Source of the DNA: Streptomyces griseoviridis | GTDB lineage: Bacteria > Actinomycetota > Actinomycetes > Streptomycetales > Streptomycetaceae | Reading direction: 5' to 3' | DNA: 64,000 nucleotides | Assembly (NCBI RefSeq): GCF_005222485.1 | Contig: NZ_CP029078.1 | Span: 5,545,501-5,609,500 of the forward strand | Shown here: positions 34,431-44,119 of the stretch, piece after piece | Position numbering within the stretch: position 1 is the first letter of the stretch | Layout: each line of letters starts with the position of its first letter | Notes under the pieces: generated by a model | What the model saw: the letters and a program-made list of their open reading frames with translations, nothing else | Database searches by the model: none | What the model was told of the DNA's origin: nothing | Position numbers and translations under genes: made by a program

Positions 34431-35906
34431 ATGTTCTTCACCTACCTGAGGCGCGAACTGCGCCGCCGCAGAAAGGCGGCGCTCGTCGTCGCCTCCGGTC
34501 TCGCGCTCGGTATCGCCCTGGTCATCGTGGTCACGTCCGTGTCGTCCGGCATGGGCAAGGCGCAGGACAAGGTCCTCCAGTCGCTGTACGGACTGGGCAC
34601 GGACATGACGGTCACCAAGGCGGCGGCGCCCTCGACGAGCGCGTCGCAGCGCCCGCGCTTCCAGTTCGACGCGCGCGGCGACGACTCCGACGAGGAGCAG
34701 AGCAGCGACCGCGTCATGGTGCAGGGCTTCCAGACGCTGTCGACGGCGACCGTCTCCAAGGTCGGCGCCCAGCACGGCGTCTCGGACGCGGCCGGCGGGC
34801 TGAGCCTCCAAGTCATCAAGATCAACGGCCAGTTCACCCGCGGCCAGTTCCAGCAGGACCAGAACGGCGGCGGCCGGCAGGGCGGCCCGGGTGGCGGCAG
34901 CGGCCAGCCGCAGGGCGAAGTCCGGGGCGGCGGCGCCGACTTCGACGTCAACAACTACTCCGTCTACGGCACCGACGTCAGCAAGCCCGCCCTCGGCCCG
35001 CTGACCTCGTCGAAGATCAGCAGCGGCCGCACCTTCACCACCTCCGAGACCGACGCGAAGGTCGCCGTGGTGGACTCCGCGTACGCCAAGGAGAAGAAGT
35101 ACAAGGTCGGTTCGTCGATCACCGTCAAGTCCACCAAGTTCAAGGTGATCGGCGTCGCGACCGCCGACAGCGGTGACGCGGCCGCCGACGTCTACATCCC
35201 GCTGAAGCGGGCGCAGACCCTCAGCGACTCGAAGGACAAGGTCACCACGGTCTACGTCAAGGCGACCGACTCGCAGCAGATCTCCACCGTCAAGTCCGCG
35301 ATCCAGAAGAACGTCTCGGGCACCACCGTCACCACCTCCGCCGACCTCGCCTCCACCGTCTCAGGATCGCTCTCCACCGCCTCCTCGCTGGCCACCAGCG
35401 TCGGCAAGTGGCTCTCCATCGCCGTGCTGGTCGCCGCGTTCCTGGTGGCCGGGCTGCTGACCTCGTCGGCGGTCTCCCGCCGGGTCCGCGAGTTCGGCAC
35501 CCTCAAGGCGCTGGGCTGGAAGTCCGGCCGGGTCACCGGGCAGGTGGTCGGCGAGGCCATGGTCAACGGGCTCCTCGGCGGCGCCCTCGGTATCGCCCTC
35601 GGCCTCGCGGGCGCCTACGTCGTCACGGCCATCTCCCCCACCCTGAGCGCCCAGTTGGGCGGCGGCGGCGGTGGCGGCGGGGGCGGCATGGGCGGCCCCG
35701 GCGGCGGAGGAGGCGGCGGCTTCGGCGGCGGTCCCGGGCGGGCCGCGGCCAAGACCCTGGAGGTCACCCTGACCGCCCCGGTCAGCGTGACGACGGTGGT
35801 GACCGCGGTCGCCCTCGCGGTGGCCGGCGGCCTGATCGCGGGCGCCTTCGGCGGCTGGCGGGCCTCACGGCTGCGCCCGGCGGACGCCCTGCGCCGCGTC
35901 GAGTAG
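34431..35906 (+). CDS. ABC transporter permease, MacB/FtsX type
   Basis: 491 aa. One membrane helix at about 17-38, a large extracytoplasmic domain (about 40-325) with an inserted Gly/Gln-rich loop, then three helices (about 326-347, 373-402, 452-476) of the FtsX domain. Between the last two lies a loop of long Gly runs. MacB-like proteins transmit ATPase movement to the outer domain, often for export or envelope stress. A TACCTT box ends 6 bases before the ATG and no Shine-Dalgarno is seen, so the transcript may be leaderless. Partner ATPase follows by 42 bp. Confidence 0.88.
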   Translation: MFFTYLRRELRRRRKAALVVASGLALGIALVIVVTSVSSGMGKAQDKVLQSLYGLGTDMTVTKAAAPSTSASQRPRFQFDARGDDSDEEQSSDRVMVQGFQTLSTATVSKVGAQHGVSDAAGGLSLQVIKINGQFTRGQFQQDQNGGGRQGGPGGGSGQPQGEVRGGGADFDVNNYSVYGTDVSKPALGPLTSSKISSGRTFTTSETDAKVAVVDSAYAKEKKYKVGSSITVKSTKFKVIGVATADSGDAAADVYIPLKRAQTLSDSKDKVTTVYVKATDSQQISTVKSAIQKNVSGTTVTTSADLASTVSGSLSTASSLATSVGKWLSIAVLVAAFLVAGLLTSSAVSRRVREFGTLKALGWKSGRVTGQVVGEAMVNGLLGGALGIALGLAGAYVVTAISPTLSAQLGGGGGGGGGGMGGPGGGGGGGFGGGPGRAAAKTLEVTLTAPVSVTTVVTAVALAVAGGLIAGAFGGWRASRLRPADALRRVE

Positions 35907-35948
35907 CCGTCAACTCCCGCCCCGACCACGCACCTTCCAGGAGTCACC

Positions 35949-36632
35949 GTGTACGAACTCAGAAGTGTCACCAAGCGCTACACCCGAGGCAAGGACACCG
36001 TCACCGCGCTCGACGGCGTCGACCTGACCATCGCCGACGGCGACCGCCTCGTCATCCAGGGCCCGACCGGCGGCGGCAAGTCCACCCTGCTCCAGATGCT
36101 CGGCGGCCTCGACCGGCCCACGTCGGGCGAAGTCGTCCTGGACGGCACCGACATGGCGAGACTCTCCGAGGGCAAGCTCACCGCCGTGCGCAGCGCCACC
36201 ATCGGCTTCGTCTTCCAGTCGTTCAACCTGATCCCCACCCTCACCGCGCAGGAGAACGTGGAGACCGCGCTCGTCCCGCTCGGCGCCAAGGCCAAGGAGC
36301 GCCGCGAACGGGCCGCCGAGGCGCTGCGCTCGGTCGGTCTCGGCGAGCGGCTCGGGCATCTGCCGTCCGAGATGTCCGGCGGCCAGCAGCAGCGGGTGGC
36401 CATCGCCCGCGCGCTGGTGAAGCAGCCGAAGGTGCTGCTCGCCGACGAACCCACCGGCAACCTCGACGAGTCGATGCGTGACGAGATCATGGAGGTTCTG
36501 GAACGGATGTGGAAGGAGCTGGGGTTGACCTTCATCATGGTCACGCACGACTCCGCGATCGCGAAGAAGGCGCCGCGGCTGGCGACGATCCGCAAGGGCC
36601 GGATCACTGTCAAGGAGAACGCGGGCGCCTGA
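35949..36632 (+). CDS. ABC transporter ATP-binding protein, MacB/LolD type
   Basis: 227 aa. Walker A GPTGGGKST, Q-loop VFQSFNLIPTL, signature MSGGQQQRVAIARAL, Walker B VLLADEPTGNLDE, H-loop MVTHD. Energises the permease just upstream; GTG start with CAGGAG. Substrate unknown. Confidence 0.92.
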   Translation: MYELRSVTKRYTRGKDTVTALDGVDLTIADGDRLVIQGPTGGGKSTLLQMLGGLDRPTSGEVVLDGTDMARLSEGKLTAVRSATIGFVFQSFNLIPTLTAQENVETALVPLGAKAKERRERAAEALRSVGLGERLGHLPSEMSGGQQQRVAIARALVKQPKVLLADEPTGNLDESMRDEIMEVLERMWKELGLTFIMVTHDSAIAKKAPRLATIRKGRITVKENAGA

Positions 36633-36708
36633 CCCGGCGATCATGTAACAGCCACCCGGCGGTCGCGTAACAGTCGGCGCGAACCACCTCTTACCCTCCT
36701 CTCACCTC

Positions 36709-36738
36709 TTGAGACGGCTGATCGCCCCCCGGCATACT
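36709..36738 (+). promoter_or_regulatory. Candidate promoter of the subtilase gene
   Basis: TTGAGA and CATACT are separated by 18 bp, resembling a HrdB-type promoter. Two GTAACAG direct repeats lie upstream at 36645 and 36667, 22 bp apart, and an inverted repeat GATCGCCCCCCGG / CCGGGGGGACGATC (36720-36758) overlaps the -10. Confidence 0.5.
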
Positions 36739-36831
36739 CCAGATCCGGGGGGACGATCGCGCATGTGTACGACAGACCCCTCGGCCGGGTGAACGGGAGG
36801 ACCGCACCCGGACCTTCGGCGAGGGGGAGTT

Positions 36832-39800
36832 TTGCGCAGACAAGTCAAGAGAGCGTGCGCGGGCACGATCGCGGCCGCGGCGGCCGTCGCCCTCGCGGCG
36901 GGCATGACCAGCCCGGCGCAGGCGAGGACGGAGCGGACGGCCGGTGACCCGGCCGCCTCCGTCAAGGCGAAGCACCGCGTCACACTGATCACCGGCGACC
37001 GCGTCGCGGTGGACGCCAAGGGCCGCGTCGTCGGCCTCGAACCGGCCGCGGGCCGGGCCCACATACCCGTGCAGATCCGCAAGGCCGGCGGCCACACCCT
37101 GGTCGTTCCCGCCGACGTCTCCCGCATGATCGCGACCGGCAAGGTCGACCGCAGGCTGTTCGACGTCACCGAGCTGAACAAGGCCGCCAACCGCAAGGCC
37201 CAGCAGCAGGGCCTCAAGGTCATCGTCGGCTACCAGGGCACCGCGCGGACCGTGAAGGCCGAGGTGCGCGGCGCGGGCAAGGTCCGCCGCAGCCTCACCG
37301 CCCTCAACGCGGACGCCGTGCAGACCCCGAAGAAGGACGCGGCCGACCTCTGGTCCGCGGTCACCGACGGCGCCACCACCGCCTCCGGCATCGCGCACAT
37401 CTGGCTCGACGGCGTCCGCAAGGCCAGCCTCGACAAGTCCGTGCCGCAGATCGGCGCCCCCACCGCGTGGGCCTCCGGCTACGACGGCAAGGGCGTCAAG
37501 ATCGCCGTCCTGGACACCGGCGTCGACGCGACCCACCCGGACCTCAAGGGCCAGGTCACCGCCGCGAAGAACTTCTCCACCTCCACCTCCGTCACCGACA
37601 AGTACGGTCACGGCACGCACGTCGCGTCCATCGCGGCGGGCACCGGCGCCAAGTCGGGCGGCAAGTTCAAGGGCGTCGCCCCTGGCGCCCAGCTGCTCAA
37701 CGGCAAGGTGCTCAGCGACGACGGCTACGGCGACGACTCCGGCATCATCGCCGGCATGGAGTGGGCGGCCGAGCAGGGCGCCGACGTCATCAACCTCAGC
37801 CTCGGCGGCAGCGACTCCCCGGGCATCGACCCGCTGGAGGCCGAGGTGAACAAGCTGTCCGAGCAGAAGGGCATCCTGTTCGCCATCGCGGCCGGCAACG
37901 AGGGCGAGTACGGCGACGCCACCGTGGGCTCGCCCGGCAGCGCCGCCGCCGCCCTCACCGTCGGCGCCGTCGACGACAAGGACAAGCTGGCCCCGTTCTC
38001 CAGCCGCGGCCCGACGGCCGACGGCACGATCAAGCCCGACGTGACCGCGCCCGGCGTCGACATCACCGCCGCCGCGGCCCCCGGCAGCGTCATCGACAAG
38101 GAGGTCGGCCAGAACCCGGCCGGCTACCTGACCATCTCCGGTACGTCGATGGCCACCCCGCACGTCGCGGGCGCCGCCGCGATCCTCAAGCAGCAGCACC
38201 CCGACTGGGGTTACGCCGAGCTGAAGGGCGCCCTCACCGGCTCCACCAAGGGCGGCGCGTACACGCCGTTCCAGCAGGGCACCGGCCGCATCCAGGTCGA
38301 CAGGGCCATCAAGCAGACGGTGATCGCCGACCCGTCGTCCGTCGACTTCGGCACCCAGCAGTGGCCGCACACCGACGACACCCCGGTCACCAAGCAGGTG
38401 ACGTACCGCAACCTCGGCACCGAGGACGTCACGCTGTCGCTGAAGGCGACCGGCACCAACCCCAAGGGCCAGGCGGCCCCGGCCGGCTTCTTCACGCTCG
38501 GCGCGACCACCGTCACCGTCCCGGCGGGCGGCACCGCCTCGGTGGGCCTCACGGCCGACACCCGGCTCGGCGGCACCGTCGACGGCGGCTACTCCGCCTA
38601 TGTGACGGCGACCGGCGGCGGCCAGAGCGTCCGCACGGCCGCGGCCGTGCAGCGCGAGGTGGAGTCCTACGACGTCACCCTGAAGTTCCTCGGCCGCGAC
38701 GGCAAGCCGACCAAGAAGTACGACGCCTCCCTGTTCGGGATCTCCGGGCTCGCCCAGGACGCGATGCTCGCGCCCTACGACCCCTCCGGGACCGTCAAGG
38801 TCCGCCTGCCCAGGGGCGGTTACACCCTCAGCTCGTTCGTGCTCGTCGACCCGGACAACTGGAACAAGGGCGCCGACTGGCTGGCGCAGCCCAAGCTGAA
38901 CGTCACCAAGAACCAGACGATCACCCTGGACGCCCGCACCGCCAAGCCGGTCAGTGTCACCGTGCCCGCCACCGGCACCAAGCAGGTGCTCGCCTCGGCC
39001 GAGTTCGACGTCGAGACCAGCAACTCCCTCTTCGGCTTCGGCTATGTCGCGGACAGCTGGTCCGGGTTCCGCAGCGCCCACCTCGGCCCGCAGATCACCG
39101 ACGGTTCGCTGACCCAGCAGTGGCAGACGGTCCTCACCAAGGGCGGCAAGGAGGAGTACAACACCACCAGCGGCGGCCGGGTCAAGCAGCTCGCCACCGG
39201 CTACACCAAGAAGTACAAGACCTCCGAGCTGGCCACCGTGAAGGTCGCCCTCGGCGCGGCGGCCGGCGGCAAGAAGGCGTCGATCGGCGCCCTCGGCTGG
39301 CTGCCCAACGGCAGCGGCGGCTGGTCGGTCGGCATCCCGCAGGCCACGCCGAGCACCCGCACCCTGCACCTGTCGACGCCGGGCGGCGCCAAGTGGTCGC
39401 TGGACTTCGAGCAGTACGGCGGGGTCGACGCGACCGGCTTCCCGATCGTCGACGCCGCGTACACGCTGGGCGCACCGCAGACCTTCAAGGGCGGCAAGAG
39501 CTACAGCAAGACGTTCAACACCGCCGTCTTCGGACCGCACCTGAACGCCGACTTCGGCCTCTTCCGCGACGGCAACAGCATCGTGGGCTACGTCCCGCTG
39601 TTCTCCGACTCCAACACCCACGCGGGCTCCAGCCTGTTCACGTCGGCCACCACCACCCTCTACCGCAACGGCACCAAGGTCGGCTCCAACCACGACCCGC
39701 TCTTCGGCGACGAGGAGTTCAAGGTCCCGGCCGGTGACGCCGAGTACCGGCTGACGACGTCGGTGAAGCGCAGCGCCAAGGTCTCGGCGGCCTCCACCCG

Positions 39801-40155
39801 CATCGACGCGAGCTGGACCTTCCGCTCGAAGAAGGTCTCCGGCACGGCCAAGCTGCCCGCCTCCATGGCCCGCTTCAAGGCGGTCACGGGTCTGGACAGC
39901 AAGGTCGCGGCCGGCAAGACGGTCAGCGTCCCGGTGGTCGTCGAGGGCCCGGCCAAGGGCGGCAACCTCAAGTCGCTCGCGGTGTACACCTCCTACGACG
40001 GCGGCAAGACCTGGAAGAAGGTCACCGTCTCCGGCGGCAAGATCAAGGTGAAGAACCCGGCGAAGGGGAAGTCGATCTCCTTCAAGGCGAAGATCACCGA
40101 CAAGAAGAAGAACACGTCGACGGTCGCGATCTACAACGCCTACTACGGCAAGTAG
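36832..40155 (+). CDS. Large secreted subtilisin-like serine protease (S8)
   Basis: 1107 aa. A signal peptide (cut near AQA-RT) is followed by a propeptide and the S8 domain at about 215-490, with catalytic Asp228 (AVLDTGVDATHPDL), His260 (GHGTHVASIAAG) and Ser439 (SGTSMATPHVAG). About 600 C-terminal residues form beta-rich modules with no membrane anchor or sorting signal, so it should be released. The TTG start has GAGGGGGAG in front. Secreted proteases of this size are typical of Streptomyces; substrate unknown. Confidence 0.93.
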   Translation: MRRQVKRACAGTIAAAAAVALAAGMTSPAQARTERTAGDPAASVKAKHRVTLITGDRVAVDAKGRVVGLEPAAGRAHIPVQIRKAGGHTLVVPADVSRMIATGKVDRRLFDVTELNKAANRKAQQQGLKVIVGYQGTARTVKAEVRGAGKVRRSLTALNADAVQTPKKDAADLWSAVTDGATTASGIAHIWLDGVRKASLDKSVPQIGAPTAWASGYDGKGVKIAVLDTGVDATHPDLKGQVTAAKNFSTSTSVTDKYGHGTHVASIAAGTGAKSGGKFKGVAPGAQLLNGKVLSDDGYGDDSGIIAGMEWAAEQGADVINLSLGGSDSPGIDPLEAEVNKLSEQKGILFAIAAGNEGEYGDATVGSPGSAAAALTVGAVDDKDKLAPFSSRGPTADGTIKPDVTAPGVDITAAAAPGSVIDKEVGQNPAGYLTISGTSMATPHVAGAAAILKQQHPDWGYAELKGALTGSTKGGAYTPFQQGTGRIQVDRAIKQTVIADPSSVDFGTQQWPHTDDTPVTKQVTYRNLGTEDVTLSLKATGTNPKGQAAPAGFFTLGATTVTVPAGGTASVGLTADTRLGGTVDGGYSAYVTATGGGQSVRTAAAVQREVESYDVTLKFLGRDGKPTKKYDASLFGISGLAQDAMLAPYDPSGTVKVRLPRGGYTLSSFVLVDPDNWNKGADWLAQPKLNVTKNQTITLDARTAKPVSVTVPATGTKQVLASAEFDVETSNSLFGFGYVADSWSGFRSAHLGPQITDGSLTQQWQTVLTKGGKEEYNTTSGGRVKQLATGYTKKYKTSELATVKVALGAAAGGKKASIGALGWLPNGSGGWSVGIPQATPSTRTLHLSTPGGAKWSLDFEQYGGVDATGFPIVDAAYTLGAPQTFKGGKSYSKTFNTAVFGPHLNADFGLFRDGNSIVGYVPLFSDSNTHAGSSLFTSATTTLYRNGTKVGSNHDPLFGDEEFKVPAGDAEYRLTTSVKRSAKVSAASTRIDASWTFRSKKVSGTAKLPASMARFKAVTGLDSKVAAGKTVSVPVVVEGPAKGGNLKSLAVYTSYDGGKTWKKVTVSGGKIKVKNPAKGKSISFKAKITDKKKNTSTVAIYNAYYGK

Positions 40156-40180
40156 CGGAACGGCTCGACCAGTTCACAGG

Positions 40181-40222
40181 GCGGGGCCCGACGGAAGCGG
40201 TGACGCTCCCGCCGGGCCCCGC
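40181..40222. terminator. Hairpin terminator after the subtilase gene
   Basis: GCGGGGCCCGACGG pairs with CCGCCGGGCCCCGC except for one mismatch, 26 bp after the stop. Confidence 0.75.
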
Positions 40223-40229
40223 TCCATGT

Positions 40230-40345
40230 ATGTGTGGCGGTGGCTGTGGCTGCCGGGGGGGGGCGGCTGTGGGGGTGGTGGCTGTGGTGTGGGGGTGGCG
40301 GTGGTGGCTGTGAGGGTGCCTGTGGCGGCTGTGGTGGCTGTGGCG
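40230..40345. repeat. G-rich GGTGGCTGTG low-complexity repeat
   Basis: Imperfect repeats of GGTGGCTGTG and GGGGGTGG on the plus strand with no gene. Runs of G could form quadruplex structures. It lies between the convergent subtilase and XRE genes. Confidence 0.6.
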
Positions 40346-40387
40346 CTCGGCGCCTTCCGAGCGGACCGGCCCCGATGACCCCGTCGG

Positions 40388-41299
40388 CTACGACGGCCCC
40401 GACGCCTGCGCCGAGGACCCCGCCCGGGTCGCGTCCGCGCCCCAACTCGCCAGCAGCCGCAGCGCCTCGGCCGACGCCGAACCCGGATCCGCGTGATACG
40501 TCACCAGTGTCTGGTCGTTGCCCTCGGCGAGGTGGAACGACTCGTAGTTCAGGGCCAGTTCACCGACCAGCGGATGCCGCAGATGCTTCACCCCGTACGT
40601 CTTCTCCTTGACGTCGTGCGTCGCCCACAGCTTCCGGAACTCCGGGCTCTTGACGGACAGTTCACCCACCAGCGCGGAGAGCCGGGGATCGTCAGGATGG
40701 CAGCCCGCGTCCATCCGCAGGACGCTGACGATGTCGGACGCCTTCTGGTCCCACTCCACGAACAGCTCCCGGTACTCCTCGTTCAGGAACACCAGCCGCG
40801 CCCAGTTCCGCTCCGCCGCGGGCAGCTCCGCCCAGTCACCGAAGACCGCCGCCGCCATCCGGTTCCAGGCGAGGATGTCCCCGCGCCGCCCGGTGAGGTA
40901 CGCCGGCACCGACTCCATCGAGTCGAGCAGCAGCCGCAGCGCGCCCCGCGCCTGCTGGACCCGGGCGGTCTGCTTCTTCCGGTGCTGCTTCGGCTTCGCC
41001 AGATGGGTCAGATGCGCCCGCTCGGCGTCGGTCAGCCGCAGCGCCCGCGCGATCGAGTCGAGGACCTCCGCCGACACGTTCCGTCCGTTGCCCTGTTCGA
41101 GACGCGTGTAGTACGCCACCGACACCCCGGCGAGCTGCGCCAGCTCCTCCCGCCGCAGCCCCGGCACCCGCCGGTGCCGCCCGAAGTCGGGCAGGCCCAC
41201 GTCCTCCGGCTTCAGCCGGGCCCGCCGGCTGCGCAGGAACTCACTCAGCTCCGCCCTCCGGTCGAGCGAGGCCGCGGAAGCCGCAGACATGTCATCCAT
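40388..41299 (-). CDS. XRE-family regulator with MmyB-like ligand domain
   Basis: 303 aa. Helix-turn-helix at about 45-100 ([20 protein letters not shown], then [14 protein letters not shown]), followed by an MmyB-like domain: [57 protein letters not shown]. Homologues, as first described for MmyB, often sit divergent to a dehydrogenase gene and control it; here the neighbour is a zinc alcohol dehydrogenase 173 bp away. Fatty-acid-like ligands are suspected for the family. The start may also be at 41290. Confidence 0.88.
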   Translation of the reverse strand: MDDMSAASAASLDRRAELSEFLRSRRARLKPEDVGLPDFGRHRRVPGLRREELAQLAGVSVAYYTRLEQGNGRNVSAEVLDSIARALRLTDAERAHLTHLAKPKQHRKKQTARVQQARGALRLLLDSMESVPAYLTGRRGDILAWNRMAAAVFGDWAELPAAERNWARLVFLNEEYRELFVEWDQKASDIVSVLRMDAGCHPDDPRLSALVGELSVKSPEFRKLWATHDVKEKTYGVKHLRHPLVGELALNYESFHLAEGNDQTLVTYHADPGSASAEALRLLASWGADATRAGSSAQASGPS

Positions 41300-41472
41300 A
41301 CGACCAGTATTCACCGTCGTACGCCGATCAGTCTGTCCCCGCCAGTGGTAGGCACAGCGAACGTACGCAAAGGCGTGGGATGGGTGGACGCGGCGTTTCG
41401 GAGCAGGCTGGAGGCCATGCCCGGCCGACAAGCAGCCGGGTCCGTCCCCCACCGCACGAGGAGAGCCACGGC

Positions 41473-42513
41473 ATGACCACCGTCGCCGCTTACGCCGCAC
41501 CCGCCGCCAAGGCTCCGCTGGAGCGCACCACCATCGAGCGCCGGGCGGTCCGCGAGTTCGACGTCCTGATCGACATCGAGTTCGCCGGCATCTGCCACTC
41601 CGACATCCACCAGGCCCAGGAGGGCTGGGGCAAGGCCATCTTCCCGATGGTCCCCGGCCACGAGATCGCGGGCGTCGTCTCCGAGGTCGGCCCCGGCGTC
41701 ACGAAGTACCAGGTCGGCGACCGAGTGGGGGTCGGCTGCATGGTCGACTCCTGCCGCGTCTGCGAGAACTGCCTCAAGGGTCTCGAGCAGTACTGCCTGG
41801 ACGGCAACACCGGCACCTACAACGCCATAGGCCGGGACGGCGAGCCCACCTACGGCGGGTACTCCCAGAAGGTCGTCGTGGACGAGAACTTCGTCGTCCG
41901 CATCCCCGACGGCATCCCGCTCGACGTCGCCGCCCCGCTGCTCTGCGCCGGCATCACCACCTACTCGCCACTGCGGCACTGGAACGCGGGCCCCGGCAAG
42001 AAGGTCGCCGTGGTCGGCTTCGGCGGCCTCGGCCACCTCGGCGTCAAGATCGCGCACGCGCTGGGCGCGGAGGTGACCGTCCTCTCGCAGTCCCTGCGCA
42101 AGCAGGACGACGGCCTGAAGCTGGGCGCCGACCACTACTACGCCACCAGCGACCCGAAGACCTTCGAGGAGCTGCGCGGCACCTTCGACCTGATCCTCTC
42201 CACCGTCTCCGCCCCGCTCGACCTCGGCGCCTTCCTGTCGCTGCTGCGCACGGACGGCGCGCTGGTCAACGTCGGCGCCCCCGAGGAGCCCGTCTCCCTG
42301 AACCTGTTCTCGGTGATCGGCGGCCGCAAGACCCTCGCGGGCTCCGGCATCGGCGGCATCCAGGAGACCCAGGAGATGCTGGACTTCTGTGCGGAGCACG
42401 GGATCGGCGCCGAGATCGAGCTGATCTCCGCGTCCGAGATCAACGAGGCGTACGACCGGGTCCAGTCCAGCGACGTCCGCTACCGCTTCGTGATCGACAC
42501 GGCGACGATCTGA
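41473..42513 (+). CDS. Zinc-dependent NAD(P) alcohol dehydrogenase (YahK/CAD type)
   Basis: 346 aa. Catalytic zinc site CHSDIH and GHEIAGVV; structural zinc Cys cluster [15 protein letters not shown]; nucleotide-binding [13 protein letters not shown]. It probably reduces aldehydes to alcohols with NADPH. The first ATG after GAGAGCC is 41473. Divergent from the XRE/MmyB-like regulator that probably controls it. Confidence 0.9.
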   Translation: MTTVAAYAAPAAKAPLERTTIERRAVREFDVLIDIEFAGICHSDIHQAQEGWGKAIFPMVPGHEIAGVVSEVGPGVTKYQVGDRVGVGCMVDSCRVCENCLKGLEQYCLDGNTGTYNAIGRDGEPTYGGYSQKVVVDENFVVRIPDGIPLDVAAPLLCAGITTYSPLRHWNAGPGKKVAVVGFGGLGHLGVKIAHALGAEVTVLSQSLRKQDDGLKLGADHYYATSDPKTFEELRGTFDLILSTVSAPLDLGAFLSLLRTDGALVNVGAPEEPVSLNLFSVIGGRKTLAGSGIGGIQETQEMLDFCAEHGIGAEIELISASEINEAYDRVQSSDVRYRFVIDTATI

Positions 42514-42529
42514 GCGCGTTGTCGATCGG

Positions 42530-42790
42530 GACGGCGGGGATCGTCTGGGGCGCTTGAGGGGCGGGCGTCGGCCGTCTGGGGCGTTTGAGGGTCGAGGTGT
42601 CGGCCCTCTGGGGCGCTTCGAGTTCGGGGCGTCGACCGTCTCGGGCTGAGGTTCTTCGGGTTCGGGGCGTCGACCGTTTCGGTCTGAGGCGCTTCGGGTT
42701 CGGGGCGTCGGCCGCCCGAGGTTCTTCCGGCTCCTTCCGGCTCCTTCCGGGGCCTCCCGGATCCTTCCGGGGTTCTTCCGACGTTCCTCG
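42530..42790. repeat. Degenerate tandem repeats in a 343-bp gene-free gap
   Basis: Units like GGGGCGTCGACCGTCTCGG and CGCTTCGGGTTCGGGGCGTC recur four or more times with drift, followed by TTCCGGCTCC repeats. No credible ORF; it ends at the terminator before the convergent permease gene. Confidence 0.65.
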
Positions 42791-42800
42791 GGATCGGCAG

Positions 42801-42853
42801 GGCGCACGGCCCCGTCGGCGTGGTGCTGTCGCCCGCCGGCGGGGCCGTGCGCC
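42801..42853. terminator. Hairpin terminator after the siderophore-uptake operon
   Basis: GGCGCACGGCCCCG (42801-42814) pairs exactly with CGGGGCCGTGCGCC (42840-42853), directly after the stop of the last leftward permease gene. Confidence 0.8.
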
Positions 42854-42856
42854 GTG

Positions 42857-44119
42857 TCAGAGCTGTCTGCGGCCGCCGCGTCCCAGCAGCCACAGCAGAT
42901 AGGGCCCGCCGACCAGTGAGGTGAGGGCGCCGACCGGCACCTCCAGCGGGGGCACCAGCGTCCTCGCGGCCAGGTCGGCGCCCACCAGCACGACCGCCCC
43001 CGTCAGCGCCGAGGACACCAGCGGCAGCTGCGGGGTGCGGGTCAGCCGCCTCGCCAGCTGGGGCGCGGTCAGCGCGACGAACCCGATGGGCCCGGCGGCG
43101 CCGGTCGCGCAGGCGGCCAGGACCACCCCGAGGACGGTCAGGCCGAGCCGGGTCCTGTCCACCCGGACGCCCAGCGCGGCGGCCGTCTCCGGGTCGAGCC
43201 CGAGCGGCCTGGCCGCCCGGCCCGCCCACACCAGCGCGGGCAGACTCAGCAGCAGGACGACGGCCAGCGGGCCCGCCTGCTCCCAGCCCCGGCCGTTCAG
43301 GCTCCCGGTCAGCCAGAGCTTCACCTGCTCGGCGGCCTCCAGCTCACTGTCGGTGAGATAGAGCTGCACGATCGCCGAGAGCGCCACCCCGATGCCGACG
43401 CCGGTGAGCACGAACCGGCTCGGCTGCATCCCGTGCCGCCACGCCAGCACGTACACCAGCCCGGCGGCGGCGAGTCCCCCGGCGACGGCCACCAGCGGCA
43501 CCGCGCCCGGCGAGGCGACGGCCCCGGTGGCGAGCGCCAGCACGGTCGCGGCGGCGGCACCGTGCCCGACCCCGATCACGTCGGGACTGGCGAGCGGATT
43601 GCGGGTGACGGTCTGCACGAGGGCCCCGGCGAGCCCGAGCGCCGCGCCGACCAACGCCCCGAGCACGATCCTGGGCACCCGCAGCTCGTTGACGACCAGG
43701 TCGTACGGGGTGCTCTGGCCGCGCACGGTCCGCCAGACCTCCCCGGGCGCGACGAAGGTCTGCCCGACACAGGCGGCGAGGCCCATCAGCGCGAGCAGCA
43801 GGACGAGCAGCGCGACGGCGGTGCGGAGGGAACGCCGGTGCAGCAGGAGGGAGAGCCGGGGGGTGGGCCGCAGCAGCAGGGAGTGGACCGAGGGAAGATC
43901 CGCCCCACCCGGACCCTGACTCCCGCGAACCTCGACGCCCTCTGGAATCCCGCTCTTCTCCCGAACCCCGCGCCTCTCCAGAACCTCGCCCTTCTCCCGA
44001 ACCTCGTTTCTCTCCTCAACCTCGCCCTTCTCCCGAACCCCGCCGCCCTCCCAAGCCTCGCCCCTCTCCCAAGCCTCGCCCCTCTCCCGAGCCTCACCCC
44101 TCTCCCGAACCCCGCTCAA
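42857..44119 (-). CDS. FecCD-family iron-siderophore permease with charged N-terminal repeats
   Basis: 420 aa; the family is about 340. The permease part (from about residue 85) has around nine helices and the family motifs RVPRIVLGALVGAALGLAGA and RNPLASPDVIG, and ends LTSLVGGPYLLWLLG. The first 60-70 residues are Glu/Arg/Gly repeats such as RERGEAWERGEAWEG. The only in-frame start codon I found before the permease domain is the TTG at 44119, whose TTGA overlaps the stop of the upstream permease gene. So the extension seems to be translated; it would be cytoplasmic. Confidence 0.82.
   Translation of the reverse strand: MSGVRERGEARERGEAWERGEAWEGGGVREKGEVEERNEVREKGEVLERRGVREKSGIPEGVEVRGSQGPGGADLPSVHSLLLRPTPRLSLLLHRRSLRTAVALLVLLLALMGLAACVGQTFVAPGEVWRTVRGQSTPYDLVVNELRVPRIVLGALVGAALGLAGALVQTVTRNPLASPDVIGVGHGAAAATVLALATGAVASPGAVPLVAVAGGLAAAGLVYVLAWRHGMQPSRFVLTGVGIGVALSAIVQLYLTDSELEAAEQVKLWLTGSLNGRGWEQAGPLAVVLLLSLPALVWAGRAARPLGLDPETAAALGVRVDRTRLGLTVLGVVLAACATGAAGPIGFVALTAPQLARRLTRTPQLPLVSSALTGAVVLVGADLAARTLVPPLEVPVGALTSLVGGPYLLWLLGRGGRRQL
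43950..44115. repeat. Tandem repeat inside the permease gene 5' end
   Basis: Imperfect 18-bp units on the plus strand (CTCTCCCGAACCTCGCCC and relatives, about nine copies) encode the RERGE/REKGE N-terminal repeats of the permease. The length is a multiple of three, so the frame stays open. Confidence 0.75.

Noticed and set aside
36691..39693. Very long open frame (about 1000 codons) antisense to the subtilase gene
   Set aside because: High GC removes stops in the opposite frame. The protein is low-complexity Gly/Ala/Arg/Val with no domain, and the sense strand encodes a complete protease.
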